Of a stretch of 64,000 bases of DNA, positions 1-11,018 are shown piece after piece (the stretch's first letter is position 1; every line of letters begins with the position of its first letter). Position numbers and translations under genes: made by a program. Source of the stretch: Rhizopus arrhizus (lineage: Eukaryota; Mucoromycota; Mucoromycetes; Mucorales; Rhizopodaceae). Under the pieces are notes generated by a model, which was not told the DNA's origin, ran no database searches, and worked only from the letters and a program-made list of their open reading frames with translations. The stretch covers positions 1 through 64,000 of the forward strand of contig JAKZZE010000010.1 of assembly GCA_024220505.1 (NCBI GenBank), read 5' to 3'.

Positions 1-447
1 CACAAACAAAATTGTCTGTAAGAAAAATCGCTTTATCTCGTTTATATACCCAATGGGGTGCGCCTAGTGTTGGTTCTCACTCCGAAAAGTAACCGGAAAA
101 CACTGGATTTTACTTTTTCGCTATAGCCGTGACTCTAACTTTAGTTACCGTCATAAAAAGTGCCTAAACCACAACTATGAAATTAAGCTGGCAACCATAG
201 GATTTTGGATTTTAACCGTAAACACAATTTTCTTTTTTTGCGTTTTTGTGGTCCATTGGTTCTGTTACTGCGTTGAAAACCACAACCACAATTTTATAAG
301 CGTTTTGTGCTGGTATCCATAACTCTTTTGGGGTTTAACCACCGTCTGTGTCGTTATCTGTTGCTTCATCAAGTAGCCCTGTTATTATTGTTGATTCTGA
401 TGATGAAGTAGAAAAAACACATTTATAAACTGAACAAAATTCAAACT
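1..447 (+). repeat. Satellite-like repeat unit in front of Merlin copy 1
   Basis: This stretch matches the segment 6865-7306 upstream of the intact Merlin copy and the arrays at 6395-6864 and 17785-19653. Shared landmarks are CCCAATGGGGTGCGCCTAGT near position 49, the run TAGCCGTGACTCTAACTTTA near 124, and a decayed GGCAACCATAGGATTTTGG near 190. It shows no coding potential of its own. It may be the 5' region of the Merlin element or an independent repeat that lies next to it in both places. The window starts inside the repeat, so its left edge is not visible. Confidence 0.75.
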
Positions 448-1521
448 TGGATGAAGCATTTATTTCTATCAATAACGACGATATTGAAGAATGACTGGAA
501 AAAGAAGATTTTGAAGTTGATGAAGAGTTACATCACAGTACCATTTTGCCACATAATTGGAGCAGAGAGCAAAATGTTCCCATTATGTCCACAAAATGGT
601 GCTGAAGGAAGTATTATGTACTTGGAACAAGCGAGAAGTAATCCATGTTGGAGATGTAATGACATAACTATAAACCAGGAAACCGGCGAAAAATATTGTA
701 ATGGACGTCAAATAGCTGTACGAAACGCTTCCTTTTTTCCTCATCGAAACTTACCAAACTATGACACTCTATCCATTCTTTACTTTTGGCGTTTGAAAAT
801 ACGCCGTATAGCAATTTCTACCATGGTTGGATGCTCTCCTAATACAGTACGCAAAACGTTAAGATTGGTACCAAGTCTTACAAGAAGATTTGCAGCAAAA
901 TGATTGTAAAATTGGAGACTATGATGCGGATCGAAATCCAATCGTGATAGAAATTGATGAATCAAAGTTTGGAAAAAGAAAGTGTCATCGTGGACACCAT
1001 GTGGAGGGTGTTTGGATGCTTGGTGGTGTGGAAAAGACACCTGAACGAAAGTACTTCCTTGTTGTGGTGAATAACAGAAACACGGAAACGATAAATACAA
1101 TTATCCAAAATTATGTTGCAGATGCATCCATAGTACATACAGACTGTTGGCGAGCATATGAAAGTATGGTAAACCTTGGAATGAACTTAATACATCGAAC
1201 TGTCAGCCATAGTGTAACATTTCGTGATGGCGATGTTCATACCAATACAATTGAGGGTAAGAACAAGGTTACTATATACAAAGGTTTATAGCTCAAAATC
1301 ATTCTAAAATTTCTTTAGGAACTTGGAATGGAATAAAAATGAATGCAACTCCTGCCCTCAGAACAAAGAAAATGATACCTTGGTTGCTTATTGAATTTAT
1401 TTGGCGAAGAAAGCACCATAACAATACCTTTAACGGTATAATAAATTGCCTTAAGAATGTTAGCTTTGATCGAGTTCAACATAATCCAGCCTGGTTTGCA
1501 GAACTTGCTGCAGAAAAATAA
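448..1521 (+). pseudogene. Merlin/IS1595-type transposase, decayed copy 1
   Basis: The translated pieces match the intact copy at 7307-8544 almost residue for residue, including the ISXO2-like DDE core (IDESKFGKRK, VHTDCWRAYE, HTNTIEG). Three lesions are visible. An early in-frame TGA follows the acidic N-terminal segment near 493. About 164 bp present in copy 2 (roughly 7453-7616) are missing near 593. Two bases are missing near 866, so the frame jumps between the pieces 451-903 and 890-1256. The C-terminal intron (1257-1318, GTAAG..TTTAG) and last exon (1319-1521) are still in register, so decay is recent. It cannot make a full transposase but could be moved in trans. Confidence 0.88.
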
Positions 1522-2013
1522 CATTAATAATACGAAATAAAAATATAAACGTTTGTTGAAACGTTGTTATTAATATCATTTGCAGCAAGTACTATAGATA
1601 CTTTATGTAAAAAAATAGCCAAAGTGTTAAGATAATCAATTAAACAAAAGATATTGCGATAACATTCGTTTTTGTGTGTCCACAATATTAAATACATTCA
1701 TTTTAAAGAGATTAGATGCTGAACCAATAGTCTTAACAAGCTTGATTCCAAAAAAATAATACAGTATTCAGCACAATTTCGCATTTAAACTGTAATGACC
1801 AGATTCTGTTGTGTAAATCAAGCTTATTACAGAAGAGTAATAAAAATATCAAAACAAAAAAGGGAATACAATCAAGTATGTGCTTCAAAGGACTTGTTCC
1901 TGAGAAGAAAACAAGCATTCGATTCAAAAAAATTATTTTACAGAAAAAAAGTGAAGAAAATTGTATGTTTTCATACCAGAAAAAAAAAAGAAAAGATGGC
2001 TGTTTATACATAA
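1522..2013 (+). repeat. 3' flank of Merlin element, copy 1
   Basis: This segment is collinear with 8545-9029 downstream of the intact Merlin copy, so the mobile unit extends about 460-490 bp past the transposase stop. Both copies keep a small open frame (1795-2013 here, 8826-9029 there) with similar peptides beginning MTRFCC/MTSFCC. With only two closely related copies this may be chance rather than coding. Homology ends near 1980. I could not find a terminal inverted repeat there. Confidence 0.7.
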
Positions 2014-2337
2014 TTTGTTTTGTAGGGCTTTTGTCTTCCGAGTTGCTTTTGATTGTTTTTGGGTTAATGTCTTCAATTCGCTTTGTTAAGTTGAATCGAG
2101 TTGGTTAATACAAAATAAAAAGGTTTTCTTTAAAGTAATTAGCAACTTAAAATTAAACTATGTTTGCGTCCTCATCATTTTTTGATTATCAATGGCATCG
2201 TCACAATATGAATATAAAATAAAACGATACATAAAAGCATTAATTTTTGAAAAGAAGAACCACAGCCATAAAATTGCATTTGCAACTTCCTAAAAAAGCA
2301 TGGTCGACAAATTTTAAACAAGTGACCCCTTGGTTTG
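2014..2337. other. AT-rich spacer between Merlin copy 1 and the chromovirus LTR
   Basis: No ORF with family features, RNA gene or repeat matching other parts of the window was seen here. Confidence 0.5.
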
Positions 2338-4301
2338 TGTCGTATTTACATTATTAAATACTTATTATTCGTATGAGATTACTCAGATCTTATATAAGAA
2401 ATAACAAGTACTGAAGACATAATATTACTTATTACATATTCCTTAAAGCTCATATACAGTAGCGGACAAAACTGGTGCACAAAAATTAAAATCAACATTG
2501 TATCTCCGCCATATGTCTGCGACTTTTGTGGCATATACCATCTGAAAGACAGTCCAAAATATACATTATGTTATGTAAACCGGAACTGTACCGGACATCC
2601 CCCAGGCATAAGGTCATTTTTAGTGATTTTTTGCATATTTCAATTTTCGCCAAAAATGTGGTGCTTGTCTAGCCTTCTTTCAATTTTCCCCATATCTCTC
2701 CCGTTTGCTTTCAGATTTCACAGCCTATTAGTGAACTTTAGTAGCTCTTAAAAAATATATAAAACCGTAGTTATTTTGTATTTCCCATTGAATCCCCCCT
2801 TTTGTTTTTACCCTATTCACTATAACAAAGTACTAGCCTTATATGTTTAAGAAAATAAGCAACTGTAAAAACGAAACTCTGAGATCTCGAATACACTTAG
2901 TTCGTACGACAACAGATATTTCTAGAATAACAAGAATCTCTAAATGGACAATCAACAGGAGAAAGAGGGAAGAAAGAAACTTAATGTCTTGTGATCATGA
3001 AGGTCTCCCGCTTTTAGTCTGAAAAGTTACTAGCTCAATCACCAACCTAAAGCTTGGACAAGGTCCGTTGCACACAGTTTCCGATGCTCAGCACATTTTG
3101 AGGACCTTAAGATACAGTATTAGCAAATTGTCAGTCTGAAGGCACTGTAGGAAGCTAGATTTTGAGTCTGGAAGTAAGGAATCGAAGAATTTCATCAGCT
3201 GTATTAGCCGGAAAAAGCGATGAATGTGGTATCACGACAAGCCATTGTATACAATAGAGGGCTGGAAGTCTGCTATCTTTAGCAATGAAACAAATATGAA
3301 CATTATGGATGCAGATAGTATACACTAATATTGAAAGCAAGTCGAGCAACCTGAGCGATTTTTTCACGGTGATCAAACAATGAAGCATGCTGGCTGCTCC
3401 GTTATGTTTTAAGGCTGTATTAGATATTGAGGACCAGAATATGTGTGTCAAGTATATGATGGTATAATGAACTCAGAAATATGCACATATATTTCGCTTA
3501 CTTCATACCACAAAAGCCTAGCGTATAGTAGTCTAAAACGTCGTAATCTCTCGTTTCAGTATGACAATGACACAAGGCACAAGTCGACGCATGTCACAAA
3601 CTCAATATTTGATAACAGCGCCTCTGTGCTACAAGTTTAGCCGCCACTAATCCCGGCCTAAGTCCGCTTAAGCATGCCAGGTGGCAATTGATGGCAAAGG
3701 TATGATGATACGACACTAGATCAAAAAGGGTCGATGATCTTTGGAAAAGAGTAGTTAAAGAGCCGGGTTCTTTTATTGAAAATGATATACACGCATATTA
3801 TTAGCATATGCAAAGAAGAACATCCGATGATATCAAGAGATGAGATGATTATATAAAATCTAAGGTCTTAGCCACTTTTGCGGTTTTTAGAAAATATAAA
3901 ATTTTATAAATTTAAAGCACGCTTATCGCTCAGTTTTAACAATGTAATGCTTAAAACATACATAAATTACAATGACTAGTATATCCTCCTTCTAGTACAG
4001 TTTCATGACTATTGCAATTACTATGAGCAGGTAATGGCAGTTAAAAGCTGAAAAAAAGTTTTGTGCAACAGTTTTGTCCGCTACTGTACAATGTTTATAT
4101 TGTTCAAGCTCAATACTAAAATTGACCTTGAACTCACTTTGGTCCCTGAATAATTTCATTTCCTATATAAAGGCGTAGTTTGATTAAATGGGTTCTGTCT
4201 CTCGTCTTGAAATCTAATAACAAGGTTACATAGAGACTCATTCACTAGTTTTCAAGTACTATTTCCTTTCTTTTTTCTCACTTTTATCTGCAAATATCTC
4301 A
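2338..4301 (+). mobile_element. 5' LTR of truncated chromovirus copy 1, split by a Tc1 element
   Basis: The LTR starts TGTCGTATTTAC and ends AAATATCTCA, matching the 334-bp LTRs at 26131-26464 and 35265-35598 on the other strand. Removing the Tc1 element (2457-4086) and one TA restores an LTR of about 332 bp. A TATA box (CCTATATAAAGG, near 4164) and a CT-rich downstream stretch mark the likely promoter. The gag ATG at 4311 lies only nine bases after the LTR, leaving no room for a usual tRNA primer-binding site. Confidence 0.88.
2457..4086 (+). mobile_element. Tc1/mariner element, copy A (dead)
   Basis: The 1630-bp element is flanked by TA (2455-2456 and 4087-4088) and bounded by inverted repeats beginning CAGTAGCGGACAAAACTGG. 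It sits inside the chromovirus LTR, whose sequence closes up perfectly when the element is removed. A transposase remnant reads forward from about 2819 (helix-turn-helix piece ISRITRISKWTINRRK, then a GWKSAIFS..T block matching the region before the first catalytic Asp) but has several in-frame stops. The antisense ORF at 3155-3451 is a shadow. Confidence 0.9.
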
Positions 4302-4310
4302 TTTTTTTGA

Positions 4311-6440
4311 ATGAATTCTTCTATTAATCAATCCCCTGCCAAAAACGTTGAAAAGGATTCAGCTGATGAAGTAGCTAAGTCCTTGGATAGAATGGATCTT
4401 GAAACCCTCGAAAGTAGAGCGTCAAACTCATCCATCCATCCTCGTGATGATGCATCCATTGAAACTGATGCTGAGATGGATGAAGTTACTGACTCTTCTC
4501 CTGCTGTTCCTTCTTCGGACCCTTCCAATTATATGGAGAGGTTGATGGCTCAAAAATCCTTGTTCTTTGATTTAATTGAAAAATTAAATAATAATAAAGC
4601 GAGTTTTATTTTAGAAAATAAGCTAACTTCACTTGAAGAAAACGAAAAGCAATTGAGCTATGCTGTATCAGTTTTAAATGATGTTAACGCTCTTATTGCT
4701 TTCCAGTTAGAACTGCATAATCATGAGTTGAAGGGCAATGGATCTAGAAATTCATCACCCAACGATAGACTTATCCCAAGCCGTGAAATCCCAAAATTCA
4801 ACGTCAACCCTACCGCTAGTACTCTGTATCAGCTCACTCTTCGCGAAGGTGATAAAAACGTCAGACCAAGTAATGAACCATCTTTGGATATGTTTATTAG
4901 AGATTTCCAAAGAAAATTCTTGGATTATGATGTATCTGTAGAGGATCATTGGTTGCACTACCTGGAAGTTTCTTTTGAAAAGTCTGACAGTGATACCGAC
5001 CATGACTGGTTCGAACGATTCATTAAAAGACGTTGTATGGATAAGAAAACCGCTTTGAATTGGGATCAGGCAAAAGAAGTCTTGAAACAACGCTTCGATC
5101 TTGCTTCACAAACTACACCAGAGATGTGGTTTAAAAATCTTATCAATTTCAAACAAGAACGTTGTGAAACTTTGACCCAAGCAATGGATCGATATCGTCT
5201 TTTCTCTCTTGGTGCAAAGGTTAACATGCATGATAACACTTTCTTGATTGGACATTTCATTTCGAGGCTTTACACTGTCAAGTTTCAGGAAATTGTCCAA
5301 GCTACTGTCAAAAAAAATCTTCCCTCGCTTGTCTCTACTAGCTCCAATATCACTGGAGAAAGTATTTATTCAACACGCAACTTGCCTATTCCTCTGCCTA
5401 AGGAATGGAATGTTCTGGAGTCAATTCTAATTAAAGAAATGGCTAACTTAGAATCTGCTTTGTTGAACATCCTTAAGGATAAGAAAAAGAAAGACAATAC
5501 CAAAAAACTCGTTGAACAGGATGATAACGCCAATACTAAAAAAAGAAAAATGGTACATCAAAGTGAACATAAGATCCAAAAAGTTTCAAAAACATCTGTT
5601 GAATTTGAGCAAGAAATTGCAGATTTAAAGAAACAAGGTATATGCACATTTTGCAAAACTGCCAAGTACTCTCCTCGTCATTATTCATCTTGTTCTGTAA
5701 GACTTGAACATATCAAAAGAAAATATGGCAAAAAAATTGTAAGTAATTCTTCTAAAGGGAATGACAAAACTGTTAGCAATTTAGAGCTGTCCAACTCGAT
5801 CACTAGCATTAGTCAGATAAATAAATCTCCTAAAAACAGAGTTACTGATTTATCTTTATCTCCTAGTAATAATGAATCTACCTCGCACTCGTATGAGCAA
5901 TGTGAATCATCTGATGACGAAATTGAATTTCTTTATAAGCATTATGACAGAAATATAATCTGTTCAAATAAAAATATAAATACTAGTTTTGATGAAGAGT
6001 ATAACAAAAATGTCTTTGCCATTCGTAACAATAAAGTTGGAGAAGATGATAGTCTATTCGAATCGGATAATGTGGCTTATTCCCCCTTTACTCCAATCAC
6101 GCTTAATAATGTGAACGCTTATGGTATCATAGATACTGGTGCACGTGTCTCTGTCATAAATAAAAAATTTGCAATAGACAATAATATTAAATTTCATTCA
6201 GTTCCTGGTAACCTAGTTTTAGCAAATGGCGACCAAATTCCCAGAATGAGATCTATTGATTATGTGAATGTCGAATACGACAACATTGACCATATTATTA
6301 AACATAAGTTTCATATTATTGACGATCATGCTTCCTCTCACAATTGTAAAATTCTTATTGGGACAGATTTGCTTCCTAAACTTTCCATTCATTTCACAAT
6401 TCTGAAATTAAGCGGGCAACCACAGGATTTTAGGGTATAA
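4311..6440 (+). pseudogene. Truncated Gag-protease of chromovirus copy 1
   Basis: This 709-codon frame is a Ty3/Gypsy Gag followed by the start of Pol. It has an acidic Ser-rich N-terminus, a capsid-like region (residues about 150-350), a single Cys/His cluster (CTFCKTAKYSPRHYSSC, about 445-461) resembling a zinc knuckle, and an aspartic protease with DTGA (about 610) and ILIGTDLLPKL. It matches the minus-strand copy (28797-35255) throughout. It ends abruptly in the protease: the last 15 codons are read from the satellite element that begins at 6395. RT, RNase H, integrase and chromodomain are all lost. Confidence 0.92.
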
Positions 6441-6864
6441 CCTTAGAAATAATCAGAGATCCAAGCTTAACTTTAGTCATAGGCCAAATTTTAGCTATAA
6501 GCCTATCCATAGGCATAAACATAGTGAGCTATGTGTACAAATGGCTTTGTATGATTTGTAGACCAAATGGGGTGTGTCTAGTGTTGCTTATCACTCCGCT
6601 TAACTTTAACTATAAGCCCAATTTTAGTCATAAGCCTAGCCATAGGCACAAAAATAGTGAGCTATATGCAAAAATCACTTTATCTCGTTTATATACCCAA
6701 TGGGGTGCGCCTAGTGTTGGTTATCACTCCGAAAAGTAACCGGACAACACTGGATTTTACTTTTTCGCTATAGCCGTGACTCTAACTTTAGTTATCGTCG
6801 TGAAAAGTGCCCTAACCACAACTCTGAAATTAAGCGGGCAACCACAGGATTTTAGGGTACAACC
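6395..6864 (+). repeat. Satellite-like element, single-unit copy
   Basis: The copy begins CACAATTCTGAAATTAAGCG right at the chromovirus breakpoint and ends TTTTAGGGTACAACC. Both edges carry the same 48-bp motif in direct orientation (containing TTAAGCGGGCAACCACAGG), so this is one internal unit of about 420 bp plus a terminal repeat. The same left and right edges bound the larger array at 17785-19653. Internally it holds two related subunits of about 134-150 bp, each ending TTATCACTCCG, followed by a distinct third segment. Confidence 0.8.
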
Positions 6865-7306
6865 ACAACTGTGTTTCTTTTTTTTTTTTTTTTTTTTCTT
6901 CTTTTTCTTCTTCCCAACCATAACCACAAAATAAACTTGTCTGTAAAAAAAAACGCTTTACCTCGTTCATATGTCCAGTGGGGTGCGCATAGTGTTGGTT
7001 ATCACTCCGACAAGTAACCGGCCAGCACTGAATTTCATATTTTTGCTATAGCCGTGACTCTAACTTTAGTTCTCGTCATGAAAAGTGCCCTAACCACAAC
7101 TCTGAAATTAAGCGGGTAACCACAGGATTTTGGGGTTTAACCACAACCACAATTTTCTAAGGGTTCTGTGCTGGTATCCATAACTCTTTTGGGGTTTAAC
7201 CACCGTCTGTGTCGTTATCTGTTGCTTCATCAAGTATCCCTGTTATTATTGTTGATCATCATGATGAAGTAGAAAAATTCCTTTACAAACTGAGCAAACT
7301 TCAAAT
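6865..7306 (+). repeat. Diverged satellite half-unit and leader of Merlin copy 2
   Basis: After a T-rich tract near 6880-6900, the block 6930-7135 repeats the second half of the satellite unit, ending in a variant of the CAACCACAGGATTTTGGGG motif. The stretch 7135-7306 matches 290-450 in front of Merlin copy 1, so it belongs to the Merlin unit. No coding sequence is evident. Confidence 0.7.
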
Positions 7307-8544
7307 TTGGATGAAGCATTTATTTCTATCAATAACGACGATAATGAAGAATTATTGGGAATAGCAGATTTCGAAGTTGATGAAGAGTTACATCACAGTA
7401 CCATTTTGCCACATAATTGGAGCAGAGAGCAAAATGTTCCCATCATGTCCACCAGAACGTTTTTTTTAACTTTTGGAACAGAAGAAGCGAGTAAGCAGTA
7501 AGTATAAAAGTATAACAAAATACTCCTGTATACAATATTGGTAACTCTATTTTTTTTATAAAGTGGATTTTTTATTAATAATGGAATTTATTATGGAGGC
7601 AACATTGTTTACCATTGCAATGGTGCTGAAGGAAGTATTACCTACATGGAACAAACAAGAACTATTAAACATTGGAGATGTAATGACATGATAGTTAATC
7701 AGGAAACCGGTGAAAAATGTTGTAATGGACGTCAAATAGCTGTACGAAATGCTTCCCTTTTTAGTCATCGAAACTTACCAACCTATGATACACTATCCAT
7801 TCTTTACTTTTGGAGTTTAAAAATACGCCGCATGACAATTTCTACCATGGTTGGATGCTCTCCTGATACAGTACGTAAAACATTAACAGATTGGTACCAA
7901 GTCTTACAAGAAGATTTGCAACAAAACGACTGTAAAATTGGAGGCTATGATGCGGATGGAAATCCAATCGTGGTAGAAATTGATGAATCAAAGTTTGGAA
8001 AAAGAAAATATCATCGTGGACACCGTGTGGAGGGCGTTTGGGTGGTTGGTGGTGTGGAAAAGACACCTGAACGAAAGTGTTTTCTTGTTGTGGTGAATAA
8101 CAGAAACACGGAAACGATGGATACAATTATCCAAAATTATGTTGCAGATGGATCCATAGTACATACAGACTGTTGGCGAGCATATGAAAGTATGGTAAAC
8201 CTTGGAATGAACTTAATACATCGAACTGTCAGCCATAGTGTAACATTTCGTGATGGCGATGTTCATACCAATACAATTGAGGGTAAGAACAAGGTTACTA
8301 TATACAAAGGTTTATAGTTCAAGATCATTCTAAAATTTCTTTAGGAACTTGGAATGGAATAAAAATGAATGTAACTCCTGCCCTCAGAACGAAGAAAATG
8401 GTACCTTGGTTGCTAATTGAGTTGATTTGGCAAAGGAAGCACCATAACAATATCTTTAACGGTATAATAAGTTGTCTTAAGAACTTTAGCATCGATCGAG
8501 TTCAACGTAATCCTGCCTGGTTAGCAGAACTTGCTGCAGGATAA
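7307..8544 (+). CDS. Merlin/IS1595-type (ISXO2-like) transposase, intact
   Basis: A three-exon model, 7307-7497, 7564-8282 and 8345-8544, gives 369 residues with both introns (66 and 62 bp) in standard GT..AG form and frame kept at each junction. The protein has an acidic N-terminus, a helix-turn-helix-like segment (TISTMVGCSPDTVRKTL) and the ISXO2 catalytic core: first Asp in VEIDESKFGK, second Asp in VHTDCWRAYE, third acid in HTNTIEGTW. The TIEG-TW join is created only by splicing, which supports the second intron. The enzyme should cut and paste Merlin elements in the nucleus. Upstream exons cannot be excluded. Confidence 0.88.
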
Positions 8545-9029
8545 ATAATATTAATAATAAGAAATAAAAATAAAAACGTTTGTTTAAATGTTGTTGTTAA
8601 TATTATCTGCAGCAACCATTATAAATACTTTATGTAAAAAAAAAATAGCCAAAGTGTTAAGATAATCAATTAAACAAAAGATATTGTGATAATATTCGTT
8701 TTTGTGTGTTTACAATATTAAATACGTTCATTTTAAGACGATTAGATGCTGAACCAATAGTCTTAACAAGATTGATTCCAAAACAAATAGAACAGTATTG
8801 AGCACAATTTCGGTTTTAAACTGTTATGACCAGCTTTTGCTGTATAAATCAAGCTTATTACAGAATAGTAATAAAAACGTCAAAACAAAAAAGGGAATAC
8901 AATGAAGTACGAGCTTTAAGGAATTTGTTCCTGAGAAGAAAACAAGTATTCGATTCAAAAAAAATATTGTACAGAAAAAACGTGAAGAAAATTATATGTT
9001 TCCATTGTTTTAATCGCAAGATTAAGTAA
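8545..9029 (+). repeat. 3' flank of Merlin element, copy 2
   Basis: Collinear with 1522-1980, with scattered substitutions and small indels. Homology between the two copies stops near 9008, which is the best estimate of this element's right edge. No inverted partner of the left region was recognised, so the terminal repeats of this Merlin family remain undefined. Confidence 0.7.
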
Positions 9030-10075
9030 AAAAATTAAACAAAAAACAATAGCAGCAATATAAAATTAAAATCCTTCTTTATTGCGGATTTCTTTATATT
9101 GCGAAAAGGCCTCGCTTTATGGATAAAAAGTTGGCATCTATTTATATTCTTTGTGAGCGTAGATATAAAAGATATAGACTCGGTCACGATGTCGTGCTGA
9201 AGAACCAATGATTAAGCTAAAGCTTGTCGATGTTCTAATATATGCATCTGAAGTTGAACAATAGAAATAAAAACCAGTCAATTAACTTTGATCTAATTAC
9301 TTTTGGGGTTGACAATTGATTAGACTCTCTAGGATGACAGATATCGATCTTATTGTTCTAAATTTGGAAAAGTGTGGAATTGCTCAATCATAGTTTAATC
9401 TTTTTGTGTATCGTTATTTATTTTAATACAACTGATATCATATGGAAAATAACTATGTTTACAACAATCATAATAAAGTATAATATCAATAAGCCTTTTT
9501 CTAAAGTATTATATGGCTCCTTATAATCCTGAACACCAAATAATACAACTAAAAAGAAATAAACTGATATTGTTATTGGTTTTTCAAATAGAATATTTTT
9601 AATTTCGTTAACTTTACTAATAGGAGTAAGTCTTTTTGCTCCAAGTATTTTTTTGACTAACTATTAATCAACCATAATTTAAGAATTTCTAGTATTCATT
9701 TGTTAAAATTTGATATTCTCTTCGTAAGTTATCCTTAACATTGATGGTTTCCATTTTTTTATTTACTAAAATTCAGTCTTGTACATTAAGATAAAAATAA
9801 GAGTGATAATTGTTTATCGTTATACAGTAAAAAGTAATAGATGGATGTATATGATTATTTTATCATTTTTACTTTTAATAAAAGTCCACAATTTTGATGC
9901 TTTGTTAACTTTCATTACAAATAAAAAATGATTACTATAAAACAAAATCATCATCAAGAAGGCAATTATTCCATGATGCATGAAAAAGTAACTTTTTATT
10001 TTGGTTTATTCCTAAAAAAAAACATATAAATTTGATACCAAATCTGACATCGATCGAAGGAAGAAAAACCCCATA
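9030..10075. other. AT-rich intergenic DNA
   Basis: No ORF with recognisable features, no RNA gene and no match to other repeats in the window was seen. Composition is strongly AT-rich, consistent with old decayed sequence. Confidence 0.5.
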
Positions 10076-10270
10076 CCTTATAAGCAATTACATCATCAGC
10101 TTAAGCAGGTTACATCTTACCTTTTCTCACAAAGAGATCAGAACGCAAGATGGCATATTACTTTCCGTTACAACCACCGGAATCCTTCTAATCATACTAT
10201 GCAAAAACAAATTTTGTTGGCCAAAAGTTTTTCAAATGTTATACTGAATGTTCTCCAGTTCATTCCTAGA
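10076..10270 (+). repeat. SINE-like repeat, left part (interrupted by Gypsy element 2)
   Basis: The block from about 10076 to the insertion point is homologous to about 21080-21275 (shared stretches include TTAAGCAGGTTACATCTTA and TTTTCTCACA). In the second copy the homology runs straight on into the tRNA-like segment, while here the Gypsy element lies between. The target duplication TAGA occupies 10267-10270. The small ORF at 10032-10247 is not preserved in the other copy and is not a gene. Confidence 0.7.
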
Positions 10271-10975
10271 TGACAGTTGCTAATATGTATGTTATGTCTA
10301 GTTTCGCTATACGGTGAAGTGATAACAGAAACCAATTAATAGAAGACTGTAAAGACTATTAATGTACAATAACAACAAAGTTAACAATATAAACTAGTTC
10401 TTGACTTCAATTGCTTGAACGTGCAAAAAGAATTTACTCGGCACCCAAAATTAATTTTAGCGGGAAGAAAGCCTTTCGTTTATTACTTTACAACAATAGA
10501 TACTTTGGAATACATATTAATATAAAGGTAATTGGGGAAAATATACAATTGTAAAGAGGATTATGGTGATTTTTGATAAATAAAGTATATGATGTATCAA
10601 TTGAGTATTCGTCTTCATGTTGATTTTAATGGTGTTCTTTTCTGTTTAGTGTGCTGGCACATTGGGTGAATAATGCGTCCAGAGATCGTCTTCTTGATGT
10701 ATCCTATGAGGGATAGAAAATAATAGGTAAGAAAAATAATGTCGGCCAATTGTGACGTGTGTCTTTTCAATTCCCGATGCGGTGAAGCTGATTATTTTCC
10801 TTTCCCCTTATTTTCTTTTACATTTTCTTCAATAACGTCTGTTAGAGTTATCCAACCACACCGAAAAGCATACCATTCGAATCGCCATGAAAAGGAGTAT
10901 CTTTTGAATACAAAATAAGCTTTAAAAATCAAAAAGGAATCAAAGGCGATCATCGACCAAAATCCGACTTCGTCA
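10271..10975 (-). repeat. 3' LTR of Gypsy element 2
   Basis: This 705-bp LTR is bounded by TG..CA and appears to match 16925-17629 base for base. In element orientation it is the downstream LTR. The purine-rich run TAGGGGGGAGGTACA (complement of 10976-10990) lies directly inside it and serves as the polypurine tract for plus-strand priming. Confidence 0.95.
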
Positions 10976-11018
10976 TGTACCTCCCCCCTAGCCTTTGCTT
11001 ATCTTCTTTGATTTTCTT

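Noticed and set aside
3155..3451. 98-codon minus-strand ORF repeated at 24039-24335 and 27221-27454
   Set aside because: It is antisense to the decayed Tc1 transposase, and it recurs only because the three Tc1 copies are closely related.
10032..10247. 71-codon ORF
   Set aside because: It lies partly in the SINE-like repeat and is not open in the other copy. No family features.
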